DNA from: Pseudosulfitobacter koreensis
GTDB taxonomy: Bacteria; Pseudomonadota; Alphaproteobacteria; Rhodobacterales; Rhodobacteraceae
Direction: 5' to 3'
Assembly: GCF_024733015.1 (NCBI RefSeq)
Contig: NZ_JANKJG010000007.1
Span: forward strand, 124,001-188,000
DNA: 64,000 nt
Below are positions 25,616 to 33,977 of this stretch, piece after piece (position 1 is the first letter of the stretch; every line of letters begins with the position of its first letter). The position numbers were made by a program, and so were the translations under genes. Under the pieces are notes generated by a model, which saw only the letters and a list, made by a program, of their open reading frames with translations, made no database searches and was not told where the DNA came from.

Positions 25616-25630
25616 ATCAAAAGGATTGAT
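25616..25630. promoter_or_regulatory. LysR-type box ATCAA-AAGGA-TTGAT (site 2, overlaps lysR ribosome site)
   Basis: Second perfect ATCAA-N5-TTGAT repeat. Its spacer AAGGA is also the Shine-Dalgarno sequence of the LysR gene starting at 25633, so bound protein would block its own expression. Confidence 0.65.
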
Positions 25631-25632
25631 GA

Positions 25633-26508
25633 ATGAGAAATCTGGACATAACCACCCTGCGGTCGTTTGCCGCAGTCGCCGAAACCGGCGGCGTGACCCG
25701 TGCGGCCGGATTTCTGCATCTGACCCAGTCTGCCGTCTCCATGCAGTTGAAAAGGCTGGAAGAAACGCTGGGGCTCGAGCTTCTGGACCGCTCCGGGCGC
25801 ACCATTGCGCTCACCTCGGCGGGCGAGCAGCTGCTGGTCTATGCCAAACGCATGGTCGCGTTGAATGACGAGGTGATCGTGCGTCTGACCGACCAGGCCT
25901 ATGTGGGCACGATCCGTCTGGGCGTGCCGCACGACATCGTCTACCCCGCGATTCCCCGCGTGCTGAAACAGTTCAACGCCGCCTTTCCCCGTGTTCAGGT
26001 GCAGCTGATCTCCTGCTACACCAAGGCGCTCAAGGAAGACTTCGCCAAGGGCGAATGCGACCTGATCCTGACCACCGAAACCTTCGTCGACGCGGGCGGT
26101 GAAACGCTCTGCATCAAGCCGCTGTGCTGGCTCGGGGCACCCGACGGCTCGGCCTGGCGGCAGCGCCCGCTGAAGCTCGCCTTCGGGCGGCACTGCACCT
26201 TCCGGCCCCGCGTGATCGAACGTCTGGACAAGGCGGGCATCGACTGGGACGTGATCGTCGAGACCGACAGCGACCGCACCATCGAGGCGACGGTCAGCGC
26301 AGATCTCGCGATCAACACGATGATCGAAGGCACCGAACCGCCGCATCTGAAACGCATCGACCACGGCGGCCATCTGCCCGAGTTGCCCGCGCAGATGATC
26401 AACCTCTATGGCGCGACCCGGTCGAAGAACATGGTGCACGACGCATTGGCGGATTTGCTGCGCCGTTCCTTTGGTGCCGAGGATCAGGTGCGTCTGCGCG
26501 CGGTATAG
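25633..26508 (+). CDS. LysR family transcriptional regulator
   Basis: 291 residues. N-terminal winged helix (MRNLDITTLRSFAAVAETGG, TRAAGFLHLTQSAVSMQLKRLEETLGLELLDRSGR) and a C-terminal LysR substrate-binding domain (GTIRLGVPHDIVYPAIPRVL, KGECDLILTTET). Divergent from a DUF1127 gene with a 126-base shared promoter region carrying two identical inverted repeats, one over its own ribosome site, which points to autoregulation. The ligand is unknown. ATG 25633 is preferred; ATG 25629 is out of frame. Confidence 0.95.
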   Translation: MRNLDITTLRSFAAVAETGGVTRAAGFLHLTQSAVSMQLKRLEETLGLELLDRSGRTIALTSAGEQLLVYAKRMVALNDEVIVRLTDQAYVGTIRLGVPHDIVYPAIPRVLKQFNAAFPRVQVQLISCYTKALKEDFAKGECDLILTTETFVDAGGETLCIKPLCWLGAPDGSAWRQRPLKLAFGRHCTFRPRVIERLDKAGIDWDVIVETDSDRTIEATVSADLAINTMIEGTEPPHLKRIDHGGHLPELPAQMINLYGATRSKNMVHDALADLLRRSFGAEDQVRLRAV

Positions 26509-26920
26509 TTGAATTCGTCAACTTAATACGGGCTCCTTATTAATAAAATCCTAACGAATACCACCACACTTGGGTTTTTTTTAGCGAAATTGTTTCTGTT
26601 GGCTCTGTCGCGTCTTCGGGCATACCCGACTTTCTGTCAGACCCCTGCCAGCAGGGCTTTTCGCCCGTAAAAACCGAATTTCAGCCCATGCTGCGCAGTA
26701 CCCTATCGGGGAAGGGCGGAAAGCCGCGTATTCAGAAGTTAATTAAATATCAGGCATTTTCGCAGAAGGCTTGTGGTTGAGCGTCTGGGCAGTTGCTTTT
26801 GATGTTCAGACGTATATGTTTTCGCGAGTGCTAAAGAGTTTTTCTATCCAAGCCTGATTATGAACGCGAATTATTGTGCCTCATTTTCGCCTGCGTGGAC
26901 TATTAAGAAAAGGTGTTAAG
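26509..26920. other. AT-rich non-coding region upstream of the XRE gene
   Basis: 412 bases with no credible gene on either strand, clearly richer in A+T than the flanking genes (TTAATTAAATATCAGG at about 26739, TTATTAATAAAATCC at about 26538, TTTTTTTTAG at about 26577). It probably holds the promoter and a long regulated leader for the downstream regulator. I see no known riboswitch and no clear tandem repeat. Confidence 0.5.
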
Positions 26921-27292
26921 ATGGCTCATAAAGTCGACGAATATGTAGGTAAGAGAATTCGCCAGCGCCGCTGGCTGATCGGTATGACCCAGCAAAGACT
27001 GGCCGAACTGGTCGGTATCAAGTTCCAGCAGATCCAGAAATATGAAACCGGCGCGAACCGCGTCAGCGCCTCGCGTCTTTGGGACATCGGCGCGGCGATG
27101 GACGTCAAGGTATCCTTCTTTTTCGAGGGGCTGGACTGCGCACAGGTGCCGCAGGCGTCGGGCCGTCCGGTGCCGGGTGACCTGCTCGAGGACAAGGAAG
27201 CGATGGATCTGGTGCGCTCGTATTACGCGATCCCCAAGAACCAGCGCCGCCGCCTGTTCGAACTTGCACGGGTTCTCAGCGACGTCGCCTGA
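26921..27292 (+). CDS. XRE family regulator, PraR/PhrR-like
   Basis: 123 residues with one helix-turn-helix: VGKRIRQRRWLIGMTQQRLAELVGIKFQQIQKYETGANRVSASRLWDI, followed by VKVSFFFEGLD and a C-terminal helix (DLVRSYYAIPKNQRRRLFELARVL). This layout matches the alphaproteobacterial PraR/PhrR/SinR-like group that controls surface attachment, quorum sensing or acid response in rhizobia; the role here is unknown. AAAGG lies about 7 bases before ATG 26921. A long AT-rich upstream region suggests complex control. Confidence 0.9.
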   Translation: MAHKVDEYVGKRIRQRRWLIGMTQQRLAELVGIKFQQIQKYETGANRVSASRLWDIGAAMDVKVSFFFEGLDCAQVPQASGRPVPGDLLEDKEAMDLVRSYYAIPKNQRRRLFELARVLSDVA

Positions 27293-27350
27293 CTGTCTGG
27301 TCCACGCGGCGGGATGCACTTGCACTGCACCCGCCGAACTGGCACCTCTC

Positions 27351-28151
27351 ATGCCCATGACACATATGCATGATACCCTGCTGGACGTGGCGCAAAAGCT
27401 GGCCGATGCGGCCCGTGCGGCCATTCTGCCGCACTTTCGCACCACGGACCTCGCGGCGGAAAACAAGCTCGAAGGCGGCTACGATCCCGTCACCATCGCC
27501 GACCGCGCCGCCGAAGAGGCGATGCGCGCCATTCTGGCCGACCTGCGCCCCGACGACGCCATCCTGGGCGAGGAATTCGGTGCCACGCAGGGCACCAGCG
27601 GCCTCACCTGGGTGCTCGACCCCATCGACGGCACGCGCGGCTTCGTTTCGGGCACGCCGACATGGGGTGTGCTGATCGCCGTGGGTGGCCCCGACGGCCC
27701 CGAAATCGGGATCATCGACCAGCCCTACATCGGCGAGCGGTTCATCGGCACGCCCGAGGCCGCATGGCTGCACGGGCCACAGGGGCGTGCGCCACTGAAA
27801 ACCCGCAGCCCCCGCCCGCTGTCACAGGCCACCGTCTTCACCACCTTCCCCGAGGTCGGCACCCCCGCCGACGCCGCAGCCTTCGTCGATGTGGCAGGGC
27901 GCGCACGGCTGACACGCTACGGCATGGATTGCTACGCCTATGCGCTGGTCGCCGCAGGGCAGGCCGATCTGGTGATCGAGGCGGGCCTGAACGCCTATGA
28001 CATCCAGGCCCCCATCGCGGTGATCGAGGCCGCAGGCGGCATCGTCACCGACTGGCAGGGCAATCCGGCCCACAACGGCGGGCGCGCACTGGCAGCCGCC
28101 AACCCCGAAATCCACGCCGAAGCGCTGGCGATCCTCGCGCGCCACCCATGA
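27351..28151 (+). CDS. hisN: Histidinol-phosphatase of the inositol monophosphatase family (HisN-type)
   Basis: 266 residues with the IMPase metal-binding motifs: GEEFG, LDPIDGTRGF (DPIDGT) and YGMDCYAYALVAAGQADLVIEAGLNAYDIQAPIAVIEAAGG (WD-equivalent D-I-Q-A). The DGTRGFV/TPTWG pattern is that of HisN-type histidinol-phosphate phosphatases rather than myo-inositol phosphatases. It removes phosphate in the penultimate histidine step. ATG 27351, 27357 and 27366 are all in frame and none has a good ribosome site. Overlaps the next gene's start (ATGA, 28148-28151). Confidence 0.85.
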   Translation: MPMTHMHDTLLDVAQKLADAARAAILPHFRTTDLAAENKLEGGYDPVTIADRAAEEAMRAILADLRPDDAILGEEFGATQGTSGLTWVLDPIDGTRGFVSGTPTWGVLIAVGGPDGPEIGIIDQPYIGERFIGTPEAAWLHGPQGRAPLKTRSPRPLSQATVFTTFPEVGTPADAAAFVDVAGRARLTRYGMDCYAYALVAAGQADLVIEAGLNAYDIQAPIAVIEAAGGIVTDWQGNPAHNGGRALAAANPEIHAEALAILARHP

Positions 28152-29488
28152 CCGAGGTTCTGATTCAGGGCGCCGACCACATCCTGACGATGGACGACAC
28201 CCGCCGCGAGCTGAAAGGCGCCGATATCCTGCTGCGCGACGGCCAGATCGCCGCCGTGGGGCAGGGGCTGAGGACCACGGGCGAGACAGTGCAGGCCCGC
28301 GGCTGCGTGGTCACCCCCGGTCTCGTGAACACCCACCACCACCTCTACCAGACGCTCACCCGCGCCGTGCCGGGCGGACAGGATGCGCTGCTGTTCGGCT
28401 GGCTCAAAACGCTCTATCCGATCTGGGCGCGCTTCACGCCCGATCACATGCACACCTCGGCGCAGGTCGGTCTGGCCGAACTGGCGCTGTCGGGCTGCAC
28501 GCTGTCGTCGGATCACCTCTACCTCTATCCCAATGGCTCAAGGCTCGAAGACACCATTCACGCCGCCGCCGACCTTGGCCTGCGCTTTCATCCCACGCGC
28601 GGCTCCATGAGCATCGGCGAAAGCGCGGGTGGTCTGCCCCCAGACACGCTGGTCGAGACCGAGGCCGCGATTCTCGACGATTGTATCCGCGTCATCGACG
28701 CCTTCCACGATCCCTCCGAGGGGGCGATGTGCCGCGTCGGTCTCGCCCCCTGTTCGCCGTTTTCGGTCAGCACGGACCTCATGCGCGACACCGCCCTGCT
28801 GGCCCGCGACAAGGGCGTGATGCTGCACACCCATCTGGCCGAAAACGACGAAGACATCGCCTACAGCCTGGCCGCATACGGCATGCGCCCCGGTGACTAT
28901 GCCCAAAGCCTCGGCTGGGTCGGCCCCGACGTCTGGCACGCCCACTGCGTCAAGCTGGACCCGTCCGAGATCGCTCTTTTTGCCCGCACCCGCACCGGCG
29001 TCGCCCATTGCCCCTGCTCGAACTGCCGTCTGGGCAGCGGCATCGCACCGGTGCGCGCCATGCGCGACGCGGGCGTGCCCGTGGGCCTTGGCGTCGACGG
29101 ATCGGCCAGCAACGACGCGGGCAATCTGGTCTCCGAGGCGCGGCAGGCGATGCTGCTGCAACGTGTCGCCAACGGCGCCGATGCCATGAGCGCGCGCGAG
29201 GCGCTGGAAATCGCCACCCGTGGCGGGGCCGACATTCTGGGCCGTCCCGACTGTGGGCGCATCGCCGTGGGCAAGCGCGCGGATCTCGCAATCTGGGACA
29301 TCAGCGGTATCGAAAGTGCGGGCAGCTGGGATCCCGCAGCATTGCTCATGGCGGGGCCCACGACAGTGCGCGATCTTTTTGTCGAGGGTCGCCAGATCGT
29401 GCGCGACGGGCAGATCACCACGCTGGACTTGGGTGCTGTGATCGCCCGCCAGAACCGGCTGGCCCGGCGGTTGCAGGACGCGCTCTAG
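28148..29488 (+). CDS. 8-oxoguanine deaminase (amidohydrolase family)
   Basis: 446 residues of the TRZ/ATZ-type amidohydrolase fold: VVTPGLVNTHHHLYQTLTRA (zinc HxH), MLHTHLAENDED, VWHAHCVKLD and VPVGLGVDGSASND (catalytic Asp). CPCSNCRLGSGIAPV is, as I recall, the signature that separates 8-oxoguanine/isocytosine deaminases from chlorohydrolases and S-adenosylhomocysteine deaminases. The product would be urate. Coupled to hisN by a 4-base overlap. A guanine deaminase gene lies about 1 kb further on, opposite strand. Confidence 0.87.
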   Translation: MTEVLIQGADHILTMDDTRRELKGADILLRDGQIAAVGQGLRTTGETVQARGCVVTPGLVNTHHHLYQTLTRAVPGGQDALLFGWLKTLYPIWARFTPDHMHTSAQVGLAELALSGCTLSSDHLYLYPNGSRLEDTIHAAADLGLRFHPTRGSMSIGESAGGLPPDTLVETEAAILDDCIRVIDAFHDPSEGAMCRVGLAPCSPFSVSTDLMRDTALLARDKGVMLHTHLAENDEDIAYSLAAYGMRPGDYAQSLGWVGPDVWHAHCVKLDPSEIALFARTRTGVAHCPCSNCRLGSGIAPVRAMRDAGVPVGLGVDGSASNDAGNLVSEARQAMLLQRVANGADAMSAREALEIATRGGADILGRPDCGRIAVGKRADLAIWDISGIESAGSWDPAALLMAGPTTVRDLFVEGRQIVRDGQITTLDLGAVIARQNRLARRLQDAL

Positions 29489-29500
29489 ACTGCGCAAACC

Positions 29501-30388
29501 TCACTCAAGGATGATCGCGCCGTCCTCTTTCGACTTGTGCTCGGGCTCCACGTGGATGGTGATATGCGTCACGTCCAGCGTCTTTTTCAGCGCGTTCTCG
29601 ATCCGGTCGCAAATCTCATGCGCCTCGAACACCGTGGTCTCGCCCGGCACCACCAGGTGAAAGTCGATGAAGATCGCGGTTCCGGCATGGCGCGTGCGCA
29701 GGTCATGCGCCTCCATCGCGCCGTTCGCCTCGGCGGCGATCACCTCGCGGATACGGCCCAGCGTGGCGTCGGACACCGCCTCGTCCATCAGCCCGCTCAG
29801 CGATTCGCGAACGATCTTCCAGCCTGACCACAGGATGTTCACCGCCACCAGCGAGGCCAGGATCGGGTCCAGTATCCACCACCCCGTGACCACCGCCAGC
29901 ACCACGCCGACCGCCACGCCCACCGATGTCAGCACGTCCGTCACCAGGTGCCTGCCATCCGCCACCAGCGCGGGCGATTTCTGCCTGCGCCCGTTGGTGA
30001 TCAGCACCCAGGCCCACAGCCCGTTGATCAGCGTGGCCCCCAGGTTGACCGCAAGCCCCTCGATCGGGGCGTCCAGCGCTGCAGGGGTCATGAACCCGTC
30101 ATAGGCCTCGCGCAGGATCAGCAGGGCGGCAAGGATGATCATCACCCCTTCCAGCACGGCGCTGAAGAACTCGGCCTTGTGGTGGCCCCAGGGGTGGCCT
30201 TCGTCGGCGGGTTTGGCGGCGACGCGAATGGCGATCAGGGCGGCAAAGGCGGTGGCGACGTTGACCGTGCTTTCCAGCGCATCGGACAAAAGTGCGACCG
30301 ATCCGGTCATCCAATAGGCCAGTGATTTCAGACCCAGGACGGCGAAGCCTATGAAAATACTGCCAATCGCCAGCTTGATCGTGGTCAT
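29501..30388 (-). CDS. Cation diffusion facilitator transporter
   Basis: 295 residues with the CDF pattern: TM segments 1-2 with LLSDALESTVNVATA (metal-site Asp), the HPWGHHKAEFFSAVLEG loop, TM5 with DGRHLVTDVLTSVGVAVG (second metal-site motif HxxxD) and a C-terminal cytoplasmic ferredoxin-like domain (ANGAMEAHDLRTRHAGTAIFIDFHLVVPG). Exports divalent metals such as zinc, iron or cobalt by proton antiport. Convergent with the 8-oxoguanine deaminase gene (12 bases between stops). Substrate metal undetermined. Confidence 0.95.
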   Translation of the reverse strand: MTTIKLAIGSIFIGFAVLGLKSLAYWMTGSVALLSDALESTVNVATAFAALIAIRVAAKPADEGHPWGHHKAEFFSAVLEGVMIILAALLILREAYDGFMTPAALDAPIEGLAVNLGATLINGLWAWVLITNGRRQKSPALVADGRHLVTDVLTSVGVAVGVVLAVVTGWWILDPILASLVAVNILWSGWKIVRESLSGLMDEAVSDATLGRIREVIAAEANGAMEAHDLRTRHAGTAIFIDFHLVVPGETTVFEAHEICDRIENALKKTLDVTHITIHVEPEHKSKEDGAIILE

Positions 30389-30499
30389 GGTGGCCGTCCT
30401 TATCGCCGCTTGACCTTGCAGATACGCAACGCGGGCGCGAAGCTCAAGCTGTTGAATATGCGAATGAAAATCATCCGCATTTCAGCGCGCGGTGATCCG

Positions 30500-31789
30500 C
30501 TACCGCGCCACCGCCCGCCCGTTCACCCAGACCTGCGCGACCGCGCGGTCGTCGCCCATCATGATGGTGGCGAAAACCGCCTCCCAGATGTCGGACACGT
30601 TCGCCGCCCGCTGCGCGATGGCAGGGGTCGAGGCCAGGTCGAGCACGCAGATGTCCGCCTCGTACCCCGGCGCCAGCGTGCCGATGCGGTCCTGCAGGTG
30701 CAGACTGCGCGCCGACCCGGCGGTCGCCAGCCACAGCAGGTGCCGCGCGTGCAGCGGCGTGCCGCGCAGCTGGCCGATCTCATAGGCCGCAGCCATCGTG
30801 CGCAGCATCGAAAACGACGACCCGCCGCCGGTGTCCGTGGCCAGCCCCACGGCAATGCCGCGCGCGGCAAGCCCCGCCAGATCCATCAGCCCCGACCCGA
30901 TGAACGTGTTCGACGTCGGGCAATGCACCACGGCCGCGCCAACCTCGGCCAGCCTGTCCACCTCGCGCGGCTCCATGTGGATCGCATGACCATAAACGCC
31001 GCGCGCACCCAAGAGCCCATGCGCCTCGTAGGTGTCCAGATAATCGCGCGCCTGCGGATAGAGATCCCGCACCCATGCAATTTCATCGACCTGTTCCGAC
31101 AGGTGCGTCTGCATCAGGCAATCGGGGTGCTCGGCCCAAAGCGCGCCGAGTGCCGCAAGCTGTTCAGGCGTCGACGTGGGCGAGAATCGCGGCGTGATCG
31201 CATAGTGCGCGCGCCCCTTGCCGTGCCAGCGGGTCAGCAGCGCCTTGCTGTCGTCATAGGCACTTTGCGCGGTGTCGCGCAGGCTGTCCGGCGCATTGCG
31301 GTCCATGCAGGTCTTGCCCGCGACCACGCGCATGTCACGGGTGGCGGCGGCCTCGAAAAACGCATCGACAGACGCGGGGTGGATGGTGGCAAAGGAACAC
31401 ATCGTCGTGGTCCCATGCGCCAGCGCGAGGTCCAGATAGCTTTCCGACACCTGTGCCGCATACTCCGCATCGCCAAAGCGCGATTCTTCGGGGAACGTAT
31501 AGGTGTTCAGCCAGTCGATCAGCCGCTTGCCCCAGCTCGCGATGATCGCCGTCTGCGGGTAATGCACATGCGCATCGACAAAGCCGGGCAGGATCAGGTG
31601 GCTGCCGTGGTCATGCACCTCGGCCTGCGGTGCGTGCGCGCGCAACCTGTCGGCGGGTCCGGTGGCGACGATGCGGCTGCCTTCGATCAGCACGCCGTGG
31701 CCTGCGTGGATCTGCACCGCGTCCGGATCGGCAAAAGGGTCGCCTGTGGTGGTCAGCACATGGCCGGTCAAAAGGATCTGTTGTGTCAT
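30500..31789 (-). CDS. guaD: Guanine deaminase
   Basis: 429 residues: LILPGFVDAHVHYPQTAIIASWG (zinc HxH and guanine contact region), LMQTHLSEQVDEIAWV, GVYGHAIHMEPREVDRLAE and GLATDTGGGSSFSMLRTM. This is the guanine-deaminase type of amidohydrolase, converting guanine to xanthine. Start 31789 is chosen as the family start (MTQQILLTGHVL); no ribosome site is obvious. It stands between the CDF gene (same strand, 111 bases away) and divergent mgtE. Confidence 0.92.
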   Translation of the reverse strand: MTQQILLTGHVLTTTGDPFADPDAVQIHAGHGVLIEGSRIVATGPADRLRAHAPQAEVHDHGSHLILPGFVDAHVHYPQTAIIASWGKRLIDWLNTYTFPEESRFGDAEYAAQVSESYLDLALAHGTTTMCSFATIHPASVDAFFEAAATRDMRVVAGKTCMDRNAPDSLRDTAQSAYDDSKALLTRWHGKGRAHYAITPRFSPTSTPEQLAALGALWAEHPDCLMQTHLSEQVDEIAWVRDLYPQARDYLDTYEAHGLLGARGVYGHAIHMEPREVDRLAEVGAAVVHCPTSNTFIGSGLMDLAGLAARGIAVGLATDTGGGSSFSMLRTMAAAYEIGQLRGTPLHARHLLWLATAGSARSLHLQDRIGTLAPGYEADICVLDLASTPAIAQRAANVSDIWEAVFATIMMGDDRAVAQVWVNGRAVAR

Positions 31790-31905
31790 GGCGCGCAAGA
31801 TAAGCGGGCGATCACAAAAGGTAAATTGACCTTTGCTACTGTCGCACCATTGTCTGTTGAAACACCCGCGTTTATGGTCGCGGACTTAACGCGGGGACCA
31901 GTGCC

Positions 31906-33315
31906 ATGTCAGATGAAATCCAGGAAATCGAAGAAGAGCACAAGGCCCAGGAGGAACGCGTAGACGAGGCCTACGAGCTGGACCGCAAGGCGGTTGCCGC
32001 GATCCTCTATGCGGTCGACATCGAAGATCAGGAAAAGCTGATCGAGCTGATGGAGCCGCTGCACCCCGCCGACATCGCCGACCTTCTGGAACAGGTGAAC
32101 GCCTTCGACCGTGCGCGGCTGATCCGGCTTTATGACCGCGAATTCGACGGCGACATCCTGTCCGAACTTGATGAAAGCATCCGCGACGAGGTGATCTCGT
32201 TGCTGACGCCGCAGGTGCTGACGCAGGCGGTGCGCGATCTGGACAGCGACGACGTGGTCGATCTGGTCGAAGACATGGACGACACCCAGCAGGGTGCCAT
32301 CCTGGACGCGCTGGAAGACGTAGACCGCATGGCGGTGCGTCAGGCGCTGTCCTACCCGGAATTTTCGGCAGGCCGCCTGATGCAGCGCGAGGTCGTGATG
32401 TCGCCCGAACACTGGACGGTGGGCGACGCCATCGACCATCTGCGCGCCACACCCGAAGAGGACCTGCCCGACCAGTTCTACCACATCGTCGTGGTCGATC
32501 CGCGCCTGCACCCCGTCGGCAACGTCACACTTGGCAAGCTGATGCGCTCGCGCCGCGAGGTGCCGCTGCTGGACATCGTCGAGGACACCTTTCAGGTGAT
32601 CCCCGCCATGCAGGCCGAGGGCGACGTGGCCTATGCGTTCAACCAGTACCACCTGATTTCCGCCCCCGTGGTCGATGACGAGGGCCGCCTGATCGGCCTG
32701 ATCACCATCGACGACGCGATGGCCGTGCTGGACGAGGAACACGAGGAAGACATCATGCGTCTGGCGGGCGTCGGCGAAGGCTCGCTCTCGGACCGCGTGC
32801 TCGACACCACCAAGCAGCGGATGCCGTGGCTGGCGGTCAACCTGCTGACGTCGATCGCCGCCTCGCTGGTCATCGCGCAGTTCGAGATGGCGATCGCGCA
32901 GATCGTGGCGCTGGCGGTCCTGATGCCCATCGTGGCGTCAATGGGCGGCAACGCGGGCACCCAGTCGCTGACCGTGGCGGTGCGCGCGATTGCGACCAAG
33001 GACCTCACCGGCAGCAACGTCTGGCGGGTGATCCGCCGCGAGGTGCTGGTAGGGCTGATCAACGGGCTGGTCTTTGCCGTCGTGATGGGCATCGTCGGGC
33101 TGGTCTGGTTCGGCTCACCCGCGCTGGGCTATGTGATCGCGGCGGCGATGGTGGTCAACATGGTGGTCGCGGGCTTTGCGGGCACCGTGATCCCCGTCGT
33201 GCTCGACCGCGTGGGGGTCGACCCGGCGCTGGCCTCGGGCGCCTTCGTGACGACGGTGACGGATGTTGTCGGCTTCTTCGCCTTTCTCGGACTGGCGGCG
33301 GCGGTCCTGCTGTGA
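31906..33315 (+). CDS. mgtE: Magnesium transporter MgtE
   Basis: 469 residues. N-terminal superhelical MgtE_N domain (about 35-135), two CBS repeats (about 140-265; HIVVVDPRLHPVGNVTL and LISAPVVDDEGRLIGLITIDDAM), the plug helix, then five membrane helices with the conserved VLMPIVASMGGNAGTQSLTV pore motif. A gated Mg2+ channel: the cytoplasmic domains close it when Mg2+ is plentiful. Its stop overlaps the GTG start of the cyclo-ligase gene (GTGA), implying coupled translation. Confidence 0.97.
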   Translation: MSDEIQEIEEEHKAQEERVDEAYELDRKAVAAILYAVDIEDQEKLIELMEPLHPADIADLLEQVNAFDRARLIRLYDREFDGDILSELDESIRDEVISLLTPQVLTQAVRDLDSDDVVDLVEDMDDTQQGAILDALEDVDRMAVRQALSYPEFSAGRLMQREVVMSPEHWTVGDAIDHLRATPEEDLPDQFYHIVVVDPRLHPVGNVTLGKLMRSRREVPLLDIVEDTFQVIPAMQAEGDVAYAFNQYHLISAPVVDDEGRLIGLITIDDAMAVLDEEHEEDIMRLAGVGEGSLSDRVLDTTKQRMPWLAVNLLTSIAASLVIAQFEMAIAQIVALAVLMPIVASMGGNAGTQSLTVAVRAIATKDLTGSNVWRVIRREVLVGLINGLVFAVVMGIVGLVWFGSPALGYVIAAAMVVNMVVAGFAGTVIPVVLDRVGVDPALASGAFVTTVTDVVGFFAFLGLAAAVLL

Positions 33316-33866
33316 CGCTGGCGCAGCAGAAGGCCGCAGCGCGCACGGCGGCATTCGCGCGGCGCGAGGCGGCCTTCGCCGCAGCGCCCCCCGGCGCAAG
33401 CGGCGTCCTCTCCGAAGTGCTGGCGGGACACCGCGGTGTGCCACTGGCAGGCTACATGCCGATCCGCTCCGAGATCGACCCGCTGCCCGCGATGGCCGAG
33501 GCATCTGCCTATGGCCCGGTCGGCGTGCCGGTGAACCAGGGGCCAGCCCAGCCGCTGCTGTTTTCGCTGTGGGAGCCGGACATGCCCCTGCGCGACGGGC
33601 CGTTCGGCGCGCGTCTGCCTGCGGTCGATGCCTGGGTGGTGCCGCAGATCCTGATCGTGCCGCTGGTCGCCTTCGACCGGCGCGGCGGGCGGCTGGGCTA
33701 TGGCGGCGGCTTTTACGACCGCACGCTGGAAGGCCTGCGCGCGCGCGGCCCCGTGCTGGCGGTGGGCTTTGCCTTTGCCGCGCAGGAGGCCGAGGCGCTG
33801 CCGCTGGAGCCCGTGGACCAGCCGCTGGACATGATCGTGACCGAGACGGGTGTGATTACGTTTTGA
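33312..33866 (+). CDS. 5-formyltetrahydrofolate cyclo-ligase
   Basis: 184 residues starting at GTG 33312, which overlaps the mgtE stop. The active-site motif GGRLGYGGGFYDRTL (ATP and folate loop) and the upstream PQILIVPLVAFDRRG are diagnostic. It makes 5,10-methenyl-THF from 5-formyl-THF with ATP and Mg2+. Coupling to a Mg2+ channel gene is unusual; in many proteobacteria this gene instead neighbours zapA and 6S RNA, neither of which is seen here. Confidence 0.93.
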   Translation: MTLAQQKAAARTAAFARREAAFAAAPPGASGVLSEVLAGHRGVPLAGYMPIRSEIDPLPAMAEASAYGPVGVPVNQGPAQPLLFSLWEPDMPLRDGPFGARLPAVDAWVVPQILIVPLVAFDRRGGRLGYGGGFYDRTLEGLRARGPVLAVGFAFAAQEAEALPLEPVDQPLDMIVTETGVITF

Positions 33867-33874
33867 ATGGGTAT

Positions 33875-33933
33875 GGGGGCTTTGCCCCCGCGCCTTCGGC
33901 GCTCCCCCAGGATATTTTTGGCCAAAAGAAATG
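33875..33933. repeat. Intergenic repeat element, copy 1
   Basis: Layout: hairpin GGGGGC-TTT-GCCCCC, hairpin GCGCC-TTC-GGCGC, then CCCCC-AGGATATTT-TTGGCCAAAAGAAA. The same layout and tail recur at 42886-42945. Probably a dispersed palindromic element; it also lies just past the cyclo-ligase stop, so it could serve as a transcript end. Confidence 0.6.
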
Positions 33934-33977
33934 CGGGGGCTTGTTCGGGGCAGGCTGGGACGCATAAGAGGGGCGGC

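Noticed and set aside
33867-33977. Possible 6S RNA next to the cyclo-ligase gene
   Set aside because: The neighbouring gaps are too short and show the dispersed repeat element instead of a 180-base, largely self-complementary RNA; zapA is also absent.
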